Shown here: piece after piece, positions 16,238 through 24,168 of the stretch
Numbering within the stretch: position 1 is the stretch's first letter
Layout of the letters: the number at the start of each line of letters is the position of its first letter
NCBI GenBank assembly: GCA_903911925.1
Contig: CAIWFH010000162.1
Coordinates: 1 to 33,550, forward strand
Origin: an uncultured Acidobacteriaceae bacterium
GTDB taxonomy: Bacteria; Acidobacteriota; Terriglobia; Terriglobales; Acidobacteriaceae
Length of the DNA stretch: 33,550 nucleotides
Reading direction: 5' to 3'
Notes under the pieces: model-generated
Seen by the model: the letters and a program-made list of their open reading frames with translations, nothing else
The model's database searches: none
What the model was told of the DNA's origin: nothing
Made by a program: the position numbers and the translations under genes

Positions 16238-18577
16238 TCAGAAGCGGAACAGATAAGACGCCTTGATGAAAACCTGGCGGCCATCATTCAGAAACTCGTT
16301 CGACCTCGGTGGCGTCGTGTTGTTTGGATCGCACGACCCATTGAGCAGGCGGCTGCAAAGCGAACGGTCCAGGTTCTGCAGGTCATTGTTATAGCCAACA
16401 TAGATGGCTGTGCCGGGATGCGGCAGCCATGTGAGCAGCGCCTCAGAGCCCACCTGCTTGGTGCGCTGCAGCGAGGTCTCTGCCGGATTGGCAAGCGTGG
16501 AATCGTACTCGATAATGACGCGTGCAGAAAACGCCTTGGTGAATTGAAAATTGACCTTGGTTCGAAAAGTCTGGGTTTCATAGACAAACGTGCCGTTCGT
16601 GGCCAGGCGGTCGCGGTCAAGCAGGTAGGTATTGTCGGCTGTGAGTTGACGGATGGGCTGTACGGTGACCAAGGTCTGCAACAAATCTGCGTGCAAGAAC
16701 GAAGGCGGGACGCCCGCCACCGGGTTGAAGTTGACATTGCCGCCGTAAAACGCGCTCATGTTGAAGCTGAGTTGCGGCAAAGGCGCGCCGCGTAATACCA
16801 GACCGCCGTAGTTCTCTTCGAAGTTCCTGTTTTCAGTAAGCACGGCGTAGTTCTGGGGACCCAGTGTGTCGGAGCTCATGCCGGCTATCGGTGCAATGAC
16901 GATGTTTCTAGGCAAAAGAACGAAGGGATCGGCCGACGTATAGCGATAGACGCGATTGCCTTGGTGATCGAAGGCCATTTGCTGGTTGAATTCCAGGCCG
17001 TAACTCTGAATAGTCCTCTTCTTGGGAAACCACTGGTAAGTGGTGTGGGTCTGGTTGTAGTAGATGTTGGTCGTCTGGATAAAGCCCACCTGGCTCTGGA
17101 AGCCGGTGCTGTAATTCTTGAAGGTCGAGTCAAGGTTGAATGCGTGCCCAGCGCGTGTGAACTCGACAAAGCTGGCAGGTCCTGCGGAATATGTTTGCGG
17201 CGCTCCTGATTCAGCGGCACTCATGGTTGAGCTTTCAACCGCTTGTCCCATGGTGGTCCAATTGTTGTTGGCCCGCCACGTGAAATCGACGCCCCCAATG
17301 CGGTTCCATCCCCGGCAGAACTCCTCGTCGGTGTAAATTGCGCCGATGCTCGACCCCTTTCCAAGGTCCTGAGAAACGCGGCCCACCGCGAAAAGAGCGC
17401 GTTTGTTGCTGAGCGGATCGCCGGCAGGCACCGTCTCGCCGGGCGCACGGTCATCGGTGACAAACAGGCCTATGTTCGTTTGCCGTATTTTTCCGGTGAT
17501 GCGCGCTCCGTATTCGGGATGAACGATGTTGCGCGTGTAAACCAGGTGAATGGGGGTGGTGAAGTAGTTTGCATTCTCAAGAAAGAACGGCCGCAGCTCA
17601 GGAAAATAAACCGTGTAACGCTGATTGATAGTGAACTGAGGCTGGTCGCTCTCGATGTCGCTGAAGTCAGGGTTGAAAGTGGCGTCAAAAACGATGCTGT
17701 CTTTGAGAATGGCTTTAATTTCGCCGCCAGCTGTGCCCTCAAGGTGGCGTGAACTGAAGTAGGGACGGAGCGGGTCCAGTGTCTCAAGGTCTCGCTCGTT
17801 CTGTGCCAGCACATACGGATTAATCTGCACATTGTGTGACCCTGTTACGCCTTCAATTCCCTGCAACGACTCTTCCTGGCTAAGGATGCCTGAAACATTC
17901 GCCGCCACGCGGGGCCAATAATCAGTCTCGCTGTTGCGCGGCAAACTGCGCCCGAAGACTACGCCCCAGTCCGAAGTTCCAGAGCGAAACCGCAGGCTGC
18001 GAAACGGGATGGCCATTAGCGCCATCCATCCATCGGGCGTCACTTTTCCGTCGGAATCCCAAACCTGGTCGTAGCTGTAATTGGGCTCATTGTTTTCGGT
18101 CCACGCGGCATCGGCTTGCACGCCGGCCGGGTTAACAGAAAAGAGAACGCCGCGGCGCCGGTCCTGGAACGGATCAAGCAAAATGGAGACGTAATCGTCG
18201 GTGAGAATGTTCTCGCGCCGGGCCAGGTGTCCGCGAATCTCGCCTGCCTTGCGGTCGTGGCAAATAAATACCGCGTAAAATACGCTTTTTGTGTAGCCGA
18301 GCCACACTTCGGTGCTTTCTGTAGCCGGCTGGCCATCGCTGGGAGTTTGCTGGATGAAGCCGGAGAGGTGCAGCAGCTTGTCTTTCAATTCCGGGCGGGG
18401 TGCCATTCCCGGGAAGTCAGAGAGCCGCAAACTTTCGGCAATCAACGGCACCTTGAATTTTCCGCCTGTCAAAGCCGGAGGTTGACGTGGGCTTGCCGCC
18501 TTATTCTCCTGGGCGGCAGAGGCTCCAGGAGCGATAATCGCCAGGCAAACAACGATCCCCAACGCCTTGCTCTTCAT
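16238..18577 (-). CDS. DUF5916-type outer-membrane protein with N-terminal CBM9-like domain
   Basis: A 779-residue protein with a signal peptide (KALGIVVCLAIIAPGASA). Residues about 60-250 resemble a carbohydrate-binding family 9-like domain (EVWLGYTKSVFYAVFICHD, DDYVSILLDPFQDRRRGVLFSVNPAGVQADA, WDSDGKVTPDGWMALMAIPFRSLRF). The rest is the DUF5916 region (FNPDFSDIESDQPQFTINQRYTVYFPELRPFFLENANYF) and alternating hydrophobic strands that end in FIKASYLFRF; the terminal Phe is the BAM recognition signature of outer-membrane beta-barrels. The family is widespread in Acidobacteriota and Bacteroidota and its function is not established; sugar sensing or uptake at the surface is a guess. It is probably co-transcribed with the upstream gene, which ends 55 bases before. 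Confidence 0.87.
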   Translation of the reverse strand: MKSKALGIVVCLAIIAPGASAAQENKAASPRQPPALTGGKFKVPLIAESLRLSDFPGMAPRPELKDKLLHLSGFIQQTPSDGQPATESTEVWLGYTKSVFYAVFICHDRKAGEIRGHLARRENILTDDYVSILLDPFQDRRRGVLFSVNPAGVQADAAWTENNEPNYSYDQVWDSDGKVTPDGWMALMAIPFRSLRFRSGTSDWGVVFGRSLPRNSETDYWPRVAANVSGILSQEESLQGIEGVTGSHNVQINPYVLAQNERDLETLDPLRPYFSSRHLEGTAGGEIKAILKDSIVFDATFNPDFSDIESDQPQFTINQRYTVYFPELRPFFLENANYFTTPIHLVYTRNIVHPEYGARITGKIRQTNIGLFVTDDRAPGETVPAGDPLSNKRALFAVGRVSQDLGKGSSIGAIYTDEEFCRGWNRIGGVDFTWRANNNWTTMGQAVESSTMSAAESGAPQTYSAGPASFVEFTRAGHAFNLDSTFKNYSTGFQSQVGFIQTTNIYYNQTHTTYQWFPKKRTIQSYGLEFNQQMAFDHQGNRVYRYTSADPFVLLPRNIVIAPIAGMSSDTLGPQNYAVLTENRNFEENYGGLVLRGAPLPQLSFNMSAFYGGNVNFNPVAGVPPSFLHADLLQTLVTVQPIRQLTADNTYLLDRDRLATNGTFVYETQTFRTKVNFQFTKAFSARVIIEYDSTLANPAETSLQRTKQVGSEALLTWLPHPGTAIYVGYNNDLQNLDRSLCSRLLNGSCDPNNTTPPRSNEFLNDGRQVFIKASYLFRF

Positions 18578-18632
18578 GACAATAGCGTACCCTTCAGGAC
18601 TTAAGTCGTCTGTGAGCTTGGTAACACCCTCT

Positions 18633-19433
18633 CTAACGCACCCTCCCCGTCGCGGTGTCGAGCATCACGTTTGAAAACTCCGCCCCATCCAGCGTTGCCG
18701 CCAGGTGCGAGCAGAAGCCAATCCCCACGTAAAACGGGCCGTCGAAGTGGACTGAAACAGGCGGCCCAAGCTGGTGCATCGGTTCCCCGCTCAGGCTCAC
18801 GAAAATCGCAATCGAGTCTCCAGTCTTTTCAATTCCGATCCGCTTTGCATGAACACCATTTATCTGTCCGCCAAAGCGGTAAGTCATGTCCTTCATCTGC
18901 GTGCCGCGCTCACCACGCCAGGCCAGGTGGATCATGCCCGAACCGTGCTCGCCGATCATGGCTTCTTTGGCATCGTCATCCAGGCTCTGGCGAACCACCA
19001 GTACGGCCTTGCGGTCGTCGTAACCCCCGGCGTCGGGAAAAGAAACATCGGCGGCCAACGACAGGTCCCCGCTCATTTTCTTCCACATCAAGCGGAACTC
19101 GTCTCGCTGATACCAGATGTTGTAGCCGGCTGAGCGGACGGTATACCGCTTCGCGAACGCATCGTAGATACCACTGCCTTCAACCAGCGCCGAGCCTACG
19201 TCGGATTGGCCGTCAAAGATGCCTACCGGCGCTTTGAAATTCCTGCTCGGCCGGTGAAAGTTGGCCGGAGGAGGAACCTGCACGTGGGTGGGCGAACTTG
19301 GCAGCGCCCAATCCGGTACGGCAACAGTGGGCGCTTGTGCCGGTGCCGGCAGCGGGGCCATCGGGAGTACGAAAACCAGCAGCAAAGCCGGCTCGACCAT
19401 TCTCAAAGCACGGCAATCGAAGTAGCTTTTCAT
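18633..19433 (-). CDS. Exported DUF1349-like (concanavalin-fold) protein
   Basis: The ATG at 19433 is preferred because it starts a clear signal peptide (MVEPALLLVFVLPMAPLPAPAQA); a TTG at 19487 would add 18 residues and overlap the promoter of the divergent gene. The product is 266 residues. The segment DVGSALVEGSGIYDAFAKRYTVRSAGYNIWYQRDEFRLMWKKMSGDLSLAADVSF through RKAVLVVRQSL and GMIHLAWRGERG to FYVGIGFCSH matches the lectin-like fold of DUF1349 and of a domain attached to some TolB-like proteins of Acidobacteriota. It may bind sugars. It precedes the DUF5916 gene on the same strand, which suggests a joint surface function. Family assignment is moderate and was made by eye. Confidence 0.68.
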   Translation of the reverse strand: MKSYFDCRALRMVEPALLLVFVLPMAPLPAPAQAPTVAVPDWALPSSPTHVQVPPPANFHRPSRNFKAPVGIFDGQSDVGSALVEGSGIYDAFAKRYTVRSAGYNIWYQRDEFRLMWKKMSGDLSLAADVSFPDAGGYDDRKAVLVVRQSLDDDAKEAMIGEHGSGMIHLAWRGERGTQMKDMTYRFGGQINGVHAKRIGIEKTGDSIAIFVSLSGEPMHQLGPPVSVHFDGPFYVGIGFCSHLAATLDGAEFSNVMLDTATGRVR

Positions 19434-19474
19434 AACCAGCAACTTTAGCAGACCCGCTCCCCGCTTATGCCCTC

Positions 19475-19480
19475 TATAAT
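19475..19480 (+). promoter_or_regulatory. Candidate -10 box (TATAAT) for the DUF2147 gene
   Basis: A perfect TATAAT lies 21 bases before the TTG start at 19502, giving a short leader with an AGGGG ribosome site. No good -35 box is visible 16-18 bases upstream. It falls in the short space between divergent genes. Confidence 0.45.
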
Positions 19481-19501
19481 GGCCCAAAAGGGGACGACAT
19501 C

Positions 19502-19969
19502 TTGCAAACCAATCGGCTCAAATATCTCTGCACCTTTGCCCTTGCTCTCTTCGTCATGGCCTTCGTCGCTTCGGCCAGTGCGCAGCAACTCTCACCCAAA
19601 CTCCAGAACGCCGTTGGCAAGTGGCAGGTAGTTGGCAGCGACAGCAAGCCCGGAGGCCAGGTGGAAACCTATCTGGAGAACGGAAAGCTTTTTGGCCGCG
19701 TGATCAAGGTGAGGCCCGAACGAACTGACAAGGACCTCTGCGAAAAGTGCTCCGGCGAACTCAAGAATCATCTCATCCTGGGAATGGTCATTCTGCGCAA
19801 CTTCCGCCCTGAAGGCGACGACTGGGTAGACGGGACCGCAGTGGACCCGGAGAACGGCAAGGAATACAAGGGCAAAGTCTGGTCAGTTGGCGCAGACCAG
19901 TTGAACATGCGCGGCTTCATCGGCATCTCCCTGCTGGGCCGCACCGAAACCTGGGTCAGAATTCACTAG
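19502..19969 (+). CDS. Exported DUF2147 domain protein
   Basis: A 155-residue protein from a TTG start with AGGGG nine bases upstream. Residues 1-27 form a signal peptide ending ASASA. The mature part carries DUF2147 landmarks: VGKWQVVGSD, GQVETYLENGKLFGRVIKV, a Cys pair in DLCEKCSGE, a WVDGTAVDPENGKEYKGKVWSVGADQLNMRGFIG core and the ending LLGRTETWVRI. The fold is a small lipocalin-like beta-barrel and no biochemical role is established for the family. It stands alone between divergent genes and a palindrome-rich gap. Confidence 0.87.
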   Translation: MQTNRLKYLCTFALALFVMAFVASASAQQLSPKLQNAVGKWQVVGSDSKPGGQVETYLENGKLFGRVIKVRPERTDKDLCEKCSGELKNHLILGMVILRNFRPEGDDWVDGTAVDPENGKEYKGKVWSVGADQLNMRGFIGISLLGRTETWVRIH

Positions 19970-20049
19970 ACTTTATCCTGACCGTAGAGCTATCCGTCCG
20001 TGGTGGCCAGGACCCGCATTTCCGAGTGCTCGAATACCTGAAACAAATG

Positions 20050-20085
20050 GGTTTCCCAGGCCTGGATTTTCAGGCCTGGGAAACC
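20050..20085. repeat. Palindrome of the CCCAGGYCTG family, copy 2
   Basis: A perfect 15-bp stem (20050-20064 and 20071-20085) with loop GATTTT. Its core CCCAGGCCTG...CAGGCCTGGGA matches the palindrome at 15037-15062. The rest of the gap (19970-20302) shows only a TACAAT box near 20208 and a small CGACA/TGTCG hairpin at 20215-20231. Confidence 0.75.
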
Positions 20086-20302
20086 ACGATTCCAACCCGC
20101 CGCTTTTGTTTCTCCTCCATCGCCTTCCCCCCAGACGCCCAGGTTGTCTTCCATCACTGAACACCCATTCTCCGAACGCAACGCCTTGGTTGTAGAATTG
20201 CCAGCGGTACAATCTCGACATTTTTCTTGTCGCAGGAAATCTGTTGCGAGCCAAACCTCGCAGAGCAGTGGCATGGTCCAAAAGGCAAAACGGAGAGTGA
20301 AG

Positions 20303-23143
20303 ATGAAATCCAGAATCCTTTCAGCAGCGATTGCCGCACTTATTTTGTTGAGAGCCGGGTCATTGACGCTTGGCGCACAACAGCCCAGCGAAAAGGCCCT
20401 ATGGCAGCCCTTCTACGTGGATTACCGGTCAGGCGAGCAGCACCTCTCCCTCAACGGCGACTGGCAATTGGGCTATCGCGACAACGCCATTGCCACTCTC
20501 GCCGATCTTGAGCAGCAAAAATGGATCAAGGCCGCGGTTCCGACGTCAGCCCAGTGGGCGCTGTATGAGGCGGGCGAACTGCCCTACCCCTACGCCCACC
20601 TGAACACCAAGAAGTACGCCTGGGTCCCAGACAAGGTGTGGTACTTCCGGCGCCACTTCGACGTTCCCGCGACTGCCAAGGATGACTACGTTTTTCTCTG
20701 CTTTGACGGCGCAGGCTATTTTACCAAGGTCTGGATTAACGGCGAACTGGTTGGAAATCACGCGGGACTCTTTGGCGGCCCGCACGTTGAGGTCGGCAAG
20801 TTCCTGCATCCCGGCCAATCGAACGACATTGTGGTCGAAATAAAAGCCGGCAGCTACGGCGAAAAGAACTGGGACATGGACAACCTGGGCAACGGCAAAA
20901 TCGCCGTGCCGTGGGGCCTGGCCGGCGGCGAGAAATATGTCACCACCGACAGCGGCATCGACTATCGCGAGCTTGAACCGCTGGGCATCTGGCAGAGCGT
21001 CCGCCTGGAGATGACGCCGAAAGTTCACCTGGCGCGGCCGTTCCTTGTGACCGAGAAGGCAACAGGTGCGAAGGCCTCACTGCAGCTGAAGGTGGAGGTG
21101 CTGGACAACACCACCGCGCTCGACACCGATCTGACCAAGGAATACGGCACCCTGCGCGATGGCGCAACGGCCGAGCCGGGCGAGAAAGGCCTGTCGCTGC
21201 AAGTTGAAATGACTCCGAAGAGCGGCGCGGGAGCGGTCTTCAAAAAATCGTGGCCGGTGGAAACCTATAAGGGGAGAAATTGGGCCAAAGAGGATTTTGA
21301 AATACCAAATCCGCGGCTCTGGTGGCCGAACGGCATGGGCGATCCCAACCTCTACAAGGTCTCCATCACCCTGCTGAAGCAGCAAAAGGCGATCGACAAA
21401 GTTGAATTTGACTACGGCATACGGACGATTGAGCGTGTGGCTACCCCCGGGCCGCAAACGCAGGACCGCTGGGAAAACTGGCAGTTCATCGTGAATGGCC
21501 GGCCGCTTTTTGTAAAAGGAATGAACTGGGCCTGGCCGCTGGACGTGATGCTGCACCTGCCCGTCGCCAAGTACCAACTGGTGCTGGATGAAGTGAAGGC
21601 CGCGAACATTCAGATGCTCCGCATCTGGGGCGGCGGCAACACTGAGACCGACGACTTCTACCGCATCACCGACAAACTCGGCATCATGGTTTGGGAAGAC
21701 TTCCCCATCGGCAACACTGAAGCGCCCAACCTGCCGCAGGACATCTGGGAAGCACAGGTGCTGCAGAACATCTTCCGCCTGCGCAACCACTCATCCCTTG
21801 CCGTATGGTGCGGCGGAAACGAATTCAATCCGTACACCGCGGGCAACACGGCCATGGAAGGCATCATTGAGCGCGACGTTCGCGACTTCGATCCATCGCG
21901 CATGTTTGTTCGCACTACGCCTGATCCCGGCGACGTGCATATCTACTACGATCAGGACCCGACATGGTACGGACATCGCTACCAGACTGTGCCCTTCATC
22001 AGCGAGACCGGCGTCTATAACATGCCCGACGCCGATTCCATCTCCCAGGTCGTCGATACGGCGGAGCTCAAGAGCGGCTTCGAACACATCTTTGACAAGG
22101 ACTACAAGGCCAACCATCCGGAGTTTATCCACCACATGCTGGAGTACGGCGGCGGAGAGCCGCGCACGCTACTCAACCGCGCATTTCAGATTGAAGACAT
22201 CACCAAGTCTGACCTGAAGAGCTTTACCGCCAGTTCGCAGTTTGCCGCGGCTGAGTTTACGCAGGTAATGGCCGACCTGACCCAGGCCAACTACCCGGTA
22301 ACAGCCGGGCTGATGCCGTGGTCGTTCACCGTGCCGTGGCCCATCCAGTTCTTCATGTTCGTTGACGGCCTCGGCCAGCCGACCTCATCCTACTACGCCA
22401 TCAAGCGCGTCTACGAACCCACGCACGTGGTGGTCAAGCTGCCGGAAATGATCTGGGCCAAAGGCGAGAAGCTGCCCATCAAGGTGGCGATGATTCAGGC
22501 GCCGCCAACGCCTGTCGCGGTCAACGTAACCGTGCAGGTTCTCGACCCTGCCTTCAAATCCGTCTGGACGAAGTCGCTGCCGATGACGGTTCCAGCCGGC
22601 CCCTCAGCAAAGAGCATGGAGATGGGCGAGTTCACCATCCCCGATAGCTTCGAAGACAAGTCCTTCTTCATCCTCGCCGAGGCCAAGGGCGCGGACGGCC
22701 ATTTGATTTCGCGCTCCGTCTACGTGCCGCGCTGCCTCAAGATGATGAACGATCCGGACTTCAAGTCGAAGTACCGGCATTCTCCGCAGATCTCAATTAA
22801 GCTTGAGCACGGCCCATGGCTGAGGCCGCAGGTAGCGGCGGCGGGGACAACCCTGGACCTCAAGGTGATTTCGCAGAAGAAGACGAGCGACACCGAAAGC
22901 GTGGTGCGGGTGCAGGTGCGCAACACGGGTACGAATCCGGCCTTCGAAACCCGCATCAACATCGTCGGGACAGACCGCACCTTCTACGGAACCGACAACA
23001 ACATGTGGCTCGCCCCCGGCGAGTCGCGTACGCTCGACTTCAACGTTGCATGGAAGGACCCCGCAACACGCTCCGCGGCGCAAATCTCCGCCTACGCATG
23101 GAACGCGCCGGCGCGCCAGGCAACTATTCCGGCCGCGCAATAG
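20303..23143 (+). CDS. Secreted glycoside hydrolase family 2 enzyme (beta-mannosidase / exo-beta-glucosaminidase-like)
   Basis: The ATG at 20303 has GGAG seven bases upstream and starts a signal peptide (KSRILSAAIAALILLRAGSLTLGA); earlier in-frame starts are not supported. The product is 946 residues. Order: sugar-binding jelly roll (SLNGDWQLGYR, VWYFRRHFDVPA, LCFDGAGYFTKVWINGELVGNHAG), an Ig-like domain, then the TIM barrel with MLRIWGGGNTETDDFYRITDKLGIMVWEDFP. The predicted acid/base is Glu507 in WCGGNE and the predicted nucleophile is Glu568 in FISETG. C-terminal beta-sandwich domains follow. The layout is that of the beta-mannosidase and exo-beta-D-glucosaminidase branch of GH2. It probably trims oligosaccharides in the periplasm. 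A weak TTGGTT-16-TACAAT promoter candidate lies at 20186-20213, and a hairpin follows the stop codon. Confidence 0.88.
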   Translation: MKSRILSAAIAALILLRAGSLTLGAQQPSEKALWQPFYVDYRSGEQHLSLNGDWQLGYRDNAIATLADLEQQKWIKAAVPTSAQWALYEAGELPYPYAHLNTKKYAWVPDKVWYFRRHFDVPATAKDDYVFLCFDGAGYFTKVWINGELVGNHAGLFGGPHVEVGKFLHPGQSNDIVVEIKAGSYGEKNWDMDNLGNGKIAVPWGLAGGEKYVTTDSGIDYRELEPLGIWQSVRLEMTPKVHLARPFLVTEKATGAKASLQLKVEVLDNTTALDTDLTKEYGTLRDGATAEPGEKGLSLQVEMTPKSGAGAVFKKSWPVETYKGRNWAKEDFEIPNPRLWWPNGMGDPNLYKVSITLLKQQKAIDKVEFDYGIRTIERVATPGPQTQDRWENWQFIVNGRPLFVKGMNWAWPLDVMLHLPVAKYQLVLDEVKAANIQMLRIWGGGNTETDDFYRITDKLGIMVWEDFPIGNTEAPNLPQDIWEAQVLQNIFRLRNHSSLAVWCGGNEFNPYTAGNTAMEGIIERDVRDFDPSRMFVRTTPDPGDVHIYYDQDPTWYGHRYQTVPFISETGVYNMPDADSISQVVDTAELKSGFEHIFDKDYKANHPEFIHHMLEYGGGEPRTLLNRAFQIEDITKSDLKSFTASSQFAAAEFTQVMADLTQANYPVTAGLMPWSFTVPWPIQFFMFVDGLGQPTSSYYAIKRVYEPTHVVVKLPEMIWAKGEKLPIKVAMIQAPPTPVAVNVTVQVLDPAFKSVWTKSLPMTVPAGPSAKSMEMGEFTIPDSFEDKSFFILAEAKGADGHLISRSVYVPRCLKMMNDPDFKSKYRHSPQISIKLEHGPWLRPQVAAAGTTLDLKVISQKKTSDTESVVRVQVRNTGTNPAFETRINIVGTDRTFYGTDNNMWLAPGESRTLDFNVAWKDPATRSAAQISAYAWNAPARQATIPAAQ

Positions 23144-23147
23144 CTCA

Positions 23148-23180
23148 AAGCCCCTGGGTTCGGCACCAACCCAGGGGCTT
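23148..23180 (+). terminator. Hairpin terminator after the GH2 gene
   Basis: A perfect 13-bp stem AAGCCCCTGGGTT / AACCCAGGGGCTT (23148-23160, 23168-23180) with a 7-base loop begins four bases after the stop codon. The 5' A and 3' T ends allow weak bidirectional termination, but the T-run is short. Confidence 0.7.
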
Positions 23181-23387
23181 AACTACCCATCCGAGTTACC
23201 AAAAACAAAGCAAGCATTCACTTTGACGAGTTATATAACCATCCATGTCGATTTATGCACCAACCCTGGTGAAATCCACAGATTAATCGTCTTTTTGCAC
23301 TTGCTTCCACAGGTCAAACAGACCTACTCTCGCTACCAGTTGGTGACCCTGTAGGGAAATGGAAACGCAGTTCCAGCCTGACAGGAC
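23181..23387. other. AT-richer leader region upstream of the hairpin array
   Basis: No gene is visible. The segment is richer in A and T than its surroundings, with a TTGACG at 23223 and a TATATAA at 23232, and could hold the promoter of the RNA array that follows. No correctly spaced -35/-10 pair is evident. Confidence 0.3.
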
Positions 23388-23998
23388 GATGCAAAGACCA
23401 GTAGCAGTAGGCAGTTCAAAGCCGGCTTGCCGGAAGTGAAAAGTCGCATTGAGATTGAGAATGCATCCAGGGTCAGGCAGGAAAGTGCAACACCTGGTTG
23501 GAAACGAAGATTCATCCGCAGCTCAAGCTGAGGATGCAAAGTTCGAGTCAAGCCGGGGAGTCATCATCGACCCAGCCGTGATGCAGGAGTCGGGGCAACC
23601 CGAAGACGCAAACACGGGACCGCCGGAAGGTGCGGGATTCGGGGAAACCCGGAGGCCCACCAATCGGCGTAGCCGAGGGAGATAGCAGAAGGGGCGACCC
23701 GGACGCTTACCGTCGGCGCAGCCGGAAGATGCAGGAGCCGGGGCAACCCGAAGCCTCATCGGAGGCGATGCAGGAGAAGCGAAGTAATGGGGCAACCCGG
23801 AACTTCAAGCGCCGGCACCGCTGAAGGATGCGAGAATCGAGGCAACTCGAAACTCCATCGCCGGCCAGCCGGAATATGCAGGAACCGGGGCGACCCGGAG
23901 CCTCATTGGAAAGCTGAACGGGCGATGCATGGTCCAAAACCCCGCAGGTACACCGCCATCGAGACGCCAGGGACTCCGGTCTCTGGCGTCTTCTTTTG
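23388..23998 (+). ncRNA. Candidate structured non-coding RNA: tandem GNRA-hairpin array with intrinsic terminator
   Basis: Seven hairpins with GNRA loops occur at 23591-23602 (GCAA), 23640-23651 (GAAA), 23691-23700 (GCGA), 23739-23750 (GCAA), 23788-23799 (GCAA), 23837-23850 (GCAA) and 23885-23898 (GCGA), a period of 48-50 nt. The stem is usually CGGG/CCCG but becomes UCGAG/CUCGA in the sixth unit, a compensatory change. Outer helices of 3-5 bp that differ in sequence flank a purine-rich internal loop in units 2-7: GGG/CCC, AGC/GCU, AGG/CCU, GAAGU/ACUUC, GAG/CUC, AGG/CCU. A GATGCAGGA-like phrase usually begins 11 bases before each hairpin. A second hairpin CGGC-GYA-GCCG appears in some units. 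More diverged GATGCA/AATGCA phrases at 23388, 23460 and 23533 may be older units. The period excludes a coding repeat. A strong terminator on the same strand closes the region. The 5' end is unknown, and I do not recognise the family. Confidence 0.6.
23962..23997 (+). terminator. Strong intrinsic terminator ending the hairpin array
   Basis: A 12-bp stem (23962-23973 with 23980-23991, core GACGCCAG/CTGGCGTC, one G-T pair) around a CTCCGG loop is followed by TTCTTTT. The orientation shows that the array upstream is transcribed on the plus strand. The remaining gap to 24168 shows nothing recognisable. Confidence 0.85.
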
Positions 23999-24168
23999 TG
24001 CGCATAAACTGGTTTGTCAACTTCAAGCACAAGCCAGTCCTCCTGAGCGAGTCCGCAGCGGAGTTGAAGAACCTGCATTTCTCGCAAACAGCCCCGAATC
24101 TGTGGAGCCGACCTCTCGGTCCGCAGACACTTCGCCAGACCGCAAACCCCAACTCCGGAAAAACACAA

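Noticed and set aside
19970..20302. Minus-strand open frames of 94-102 codons upstream of the GH2 gene
   Set aside because: They run through the palindromic repeat and promoter region, have no ribosome site, and resemble no family.
23449..23930. Short proteins encoded in the hairpin array on either strand
   Set aside because: The unit length of 48-50 nt shifts frame at every unit, so no frame keeps a repeated peptide, and no ribosome site or known domain is seen.
23388..23930. CRISPR array
   Set aside because: There is no identical repeat alternating with unrelated spacers of fixed size; conserved phrases and variable parts both take part in hairpins, and no cas genes are nearby.
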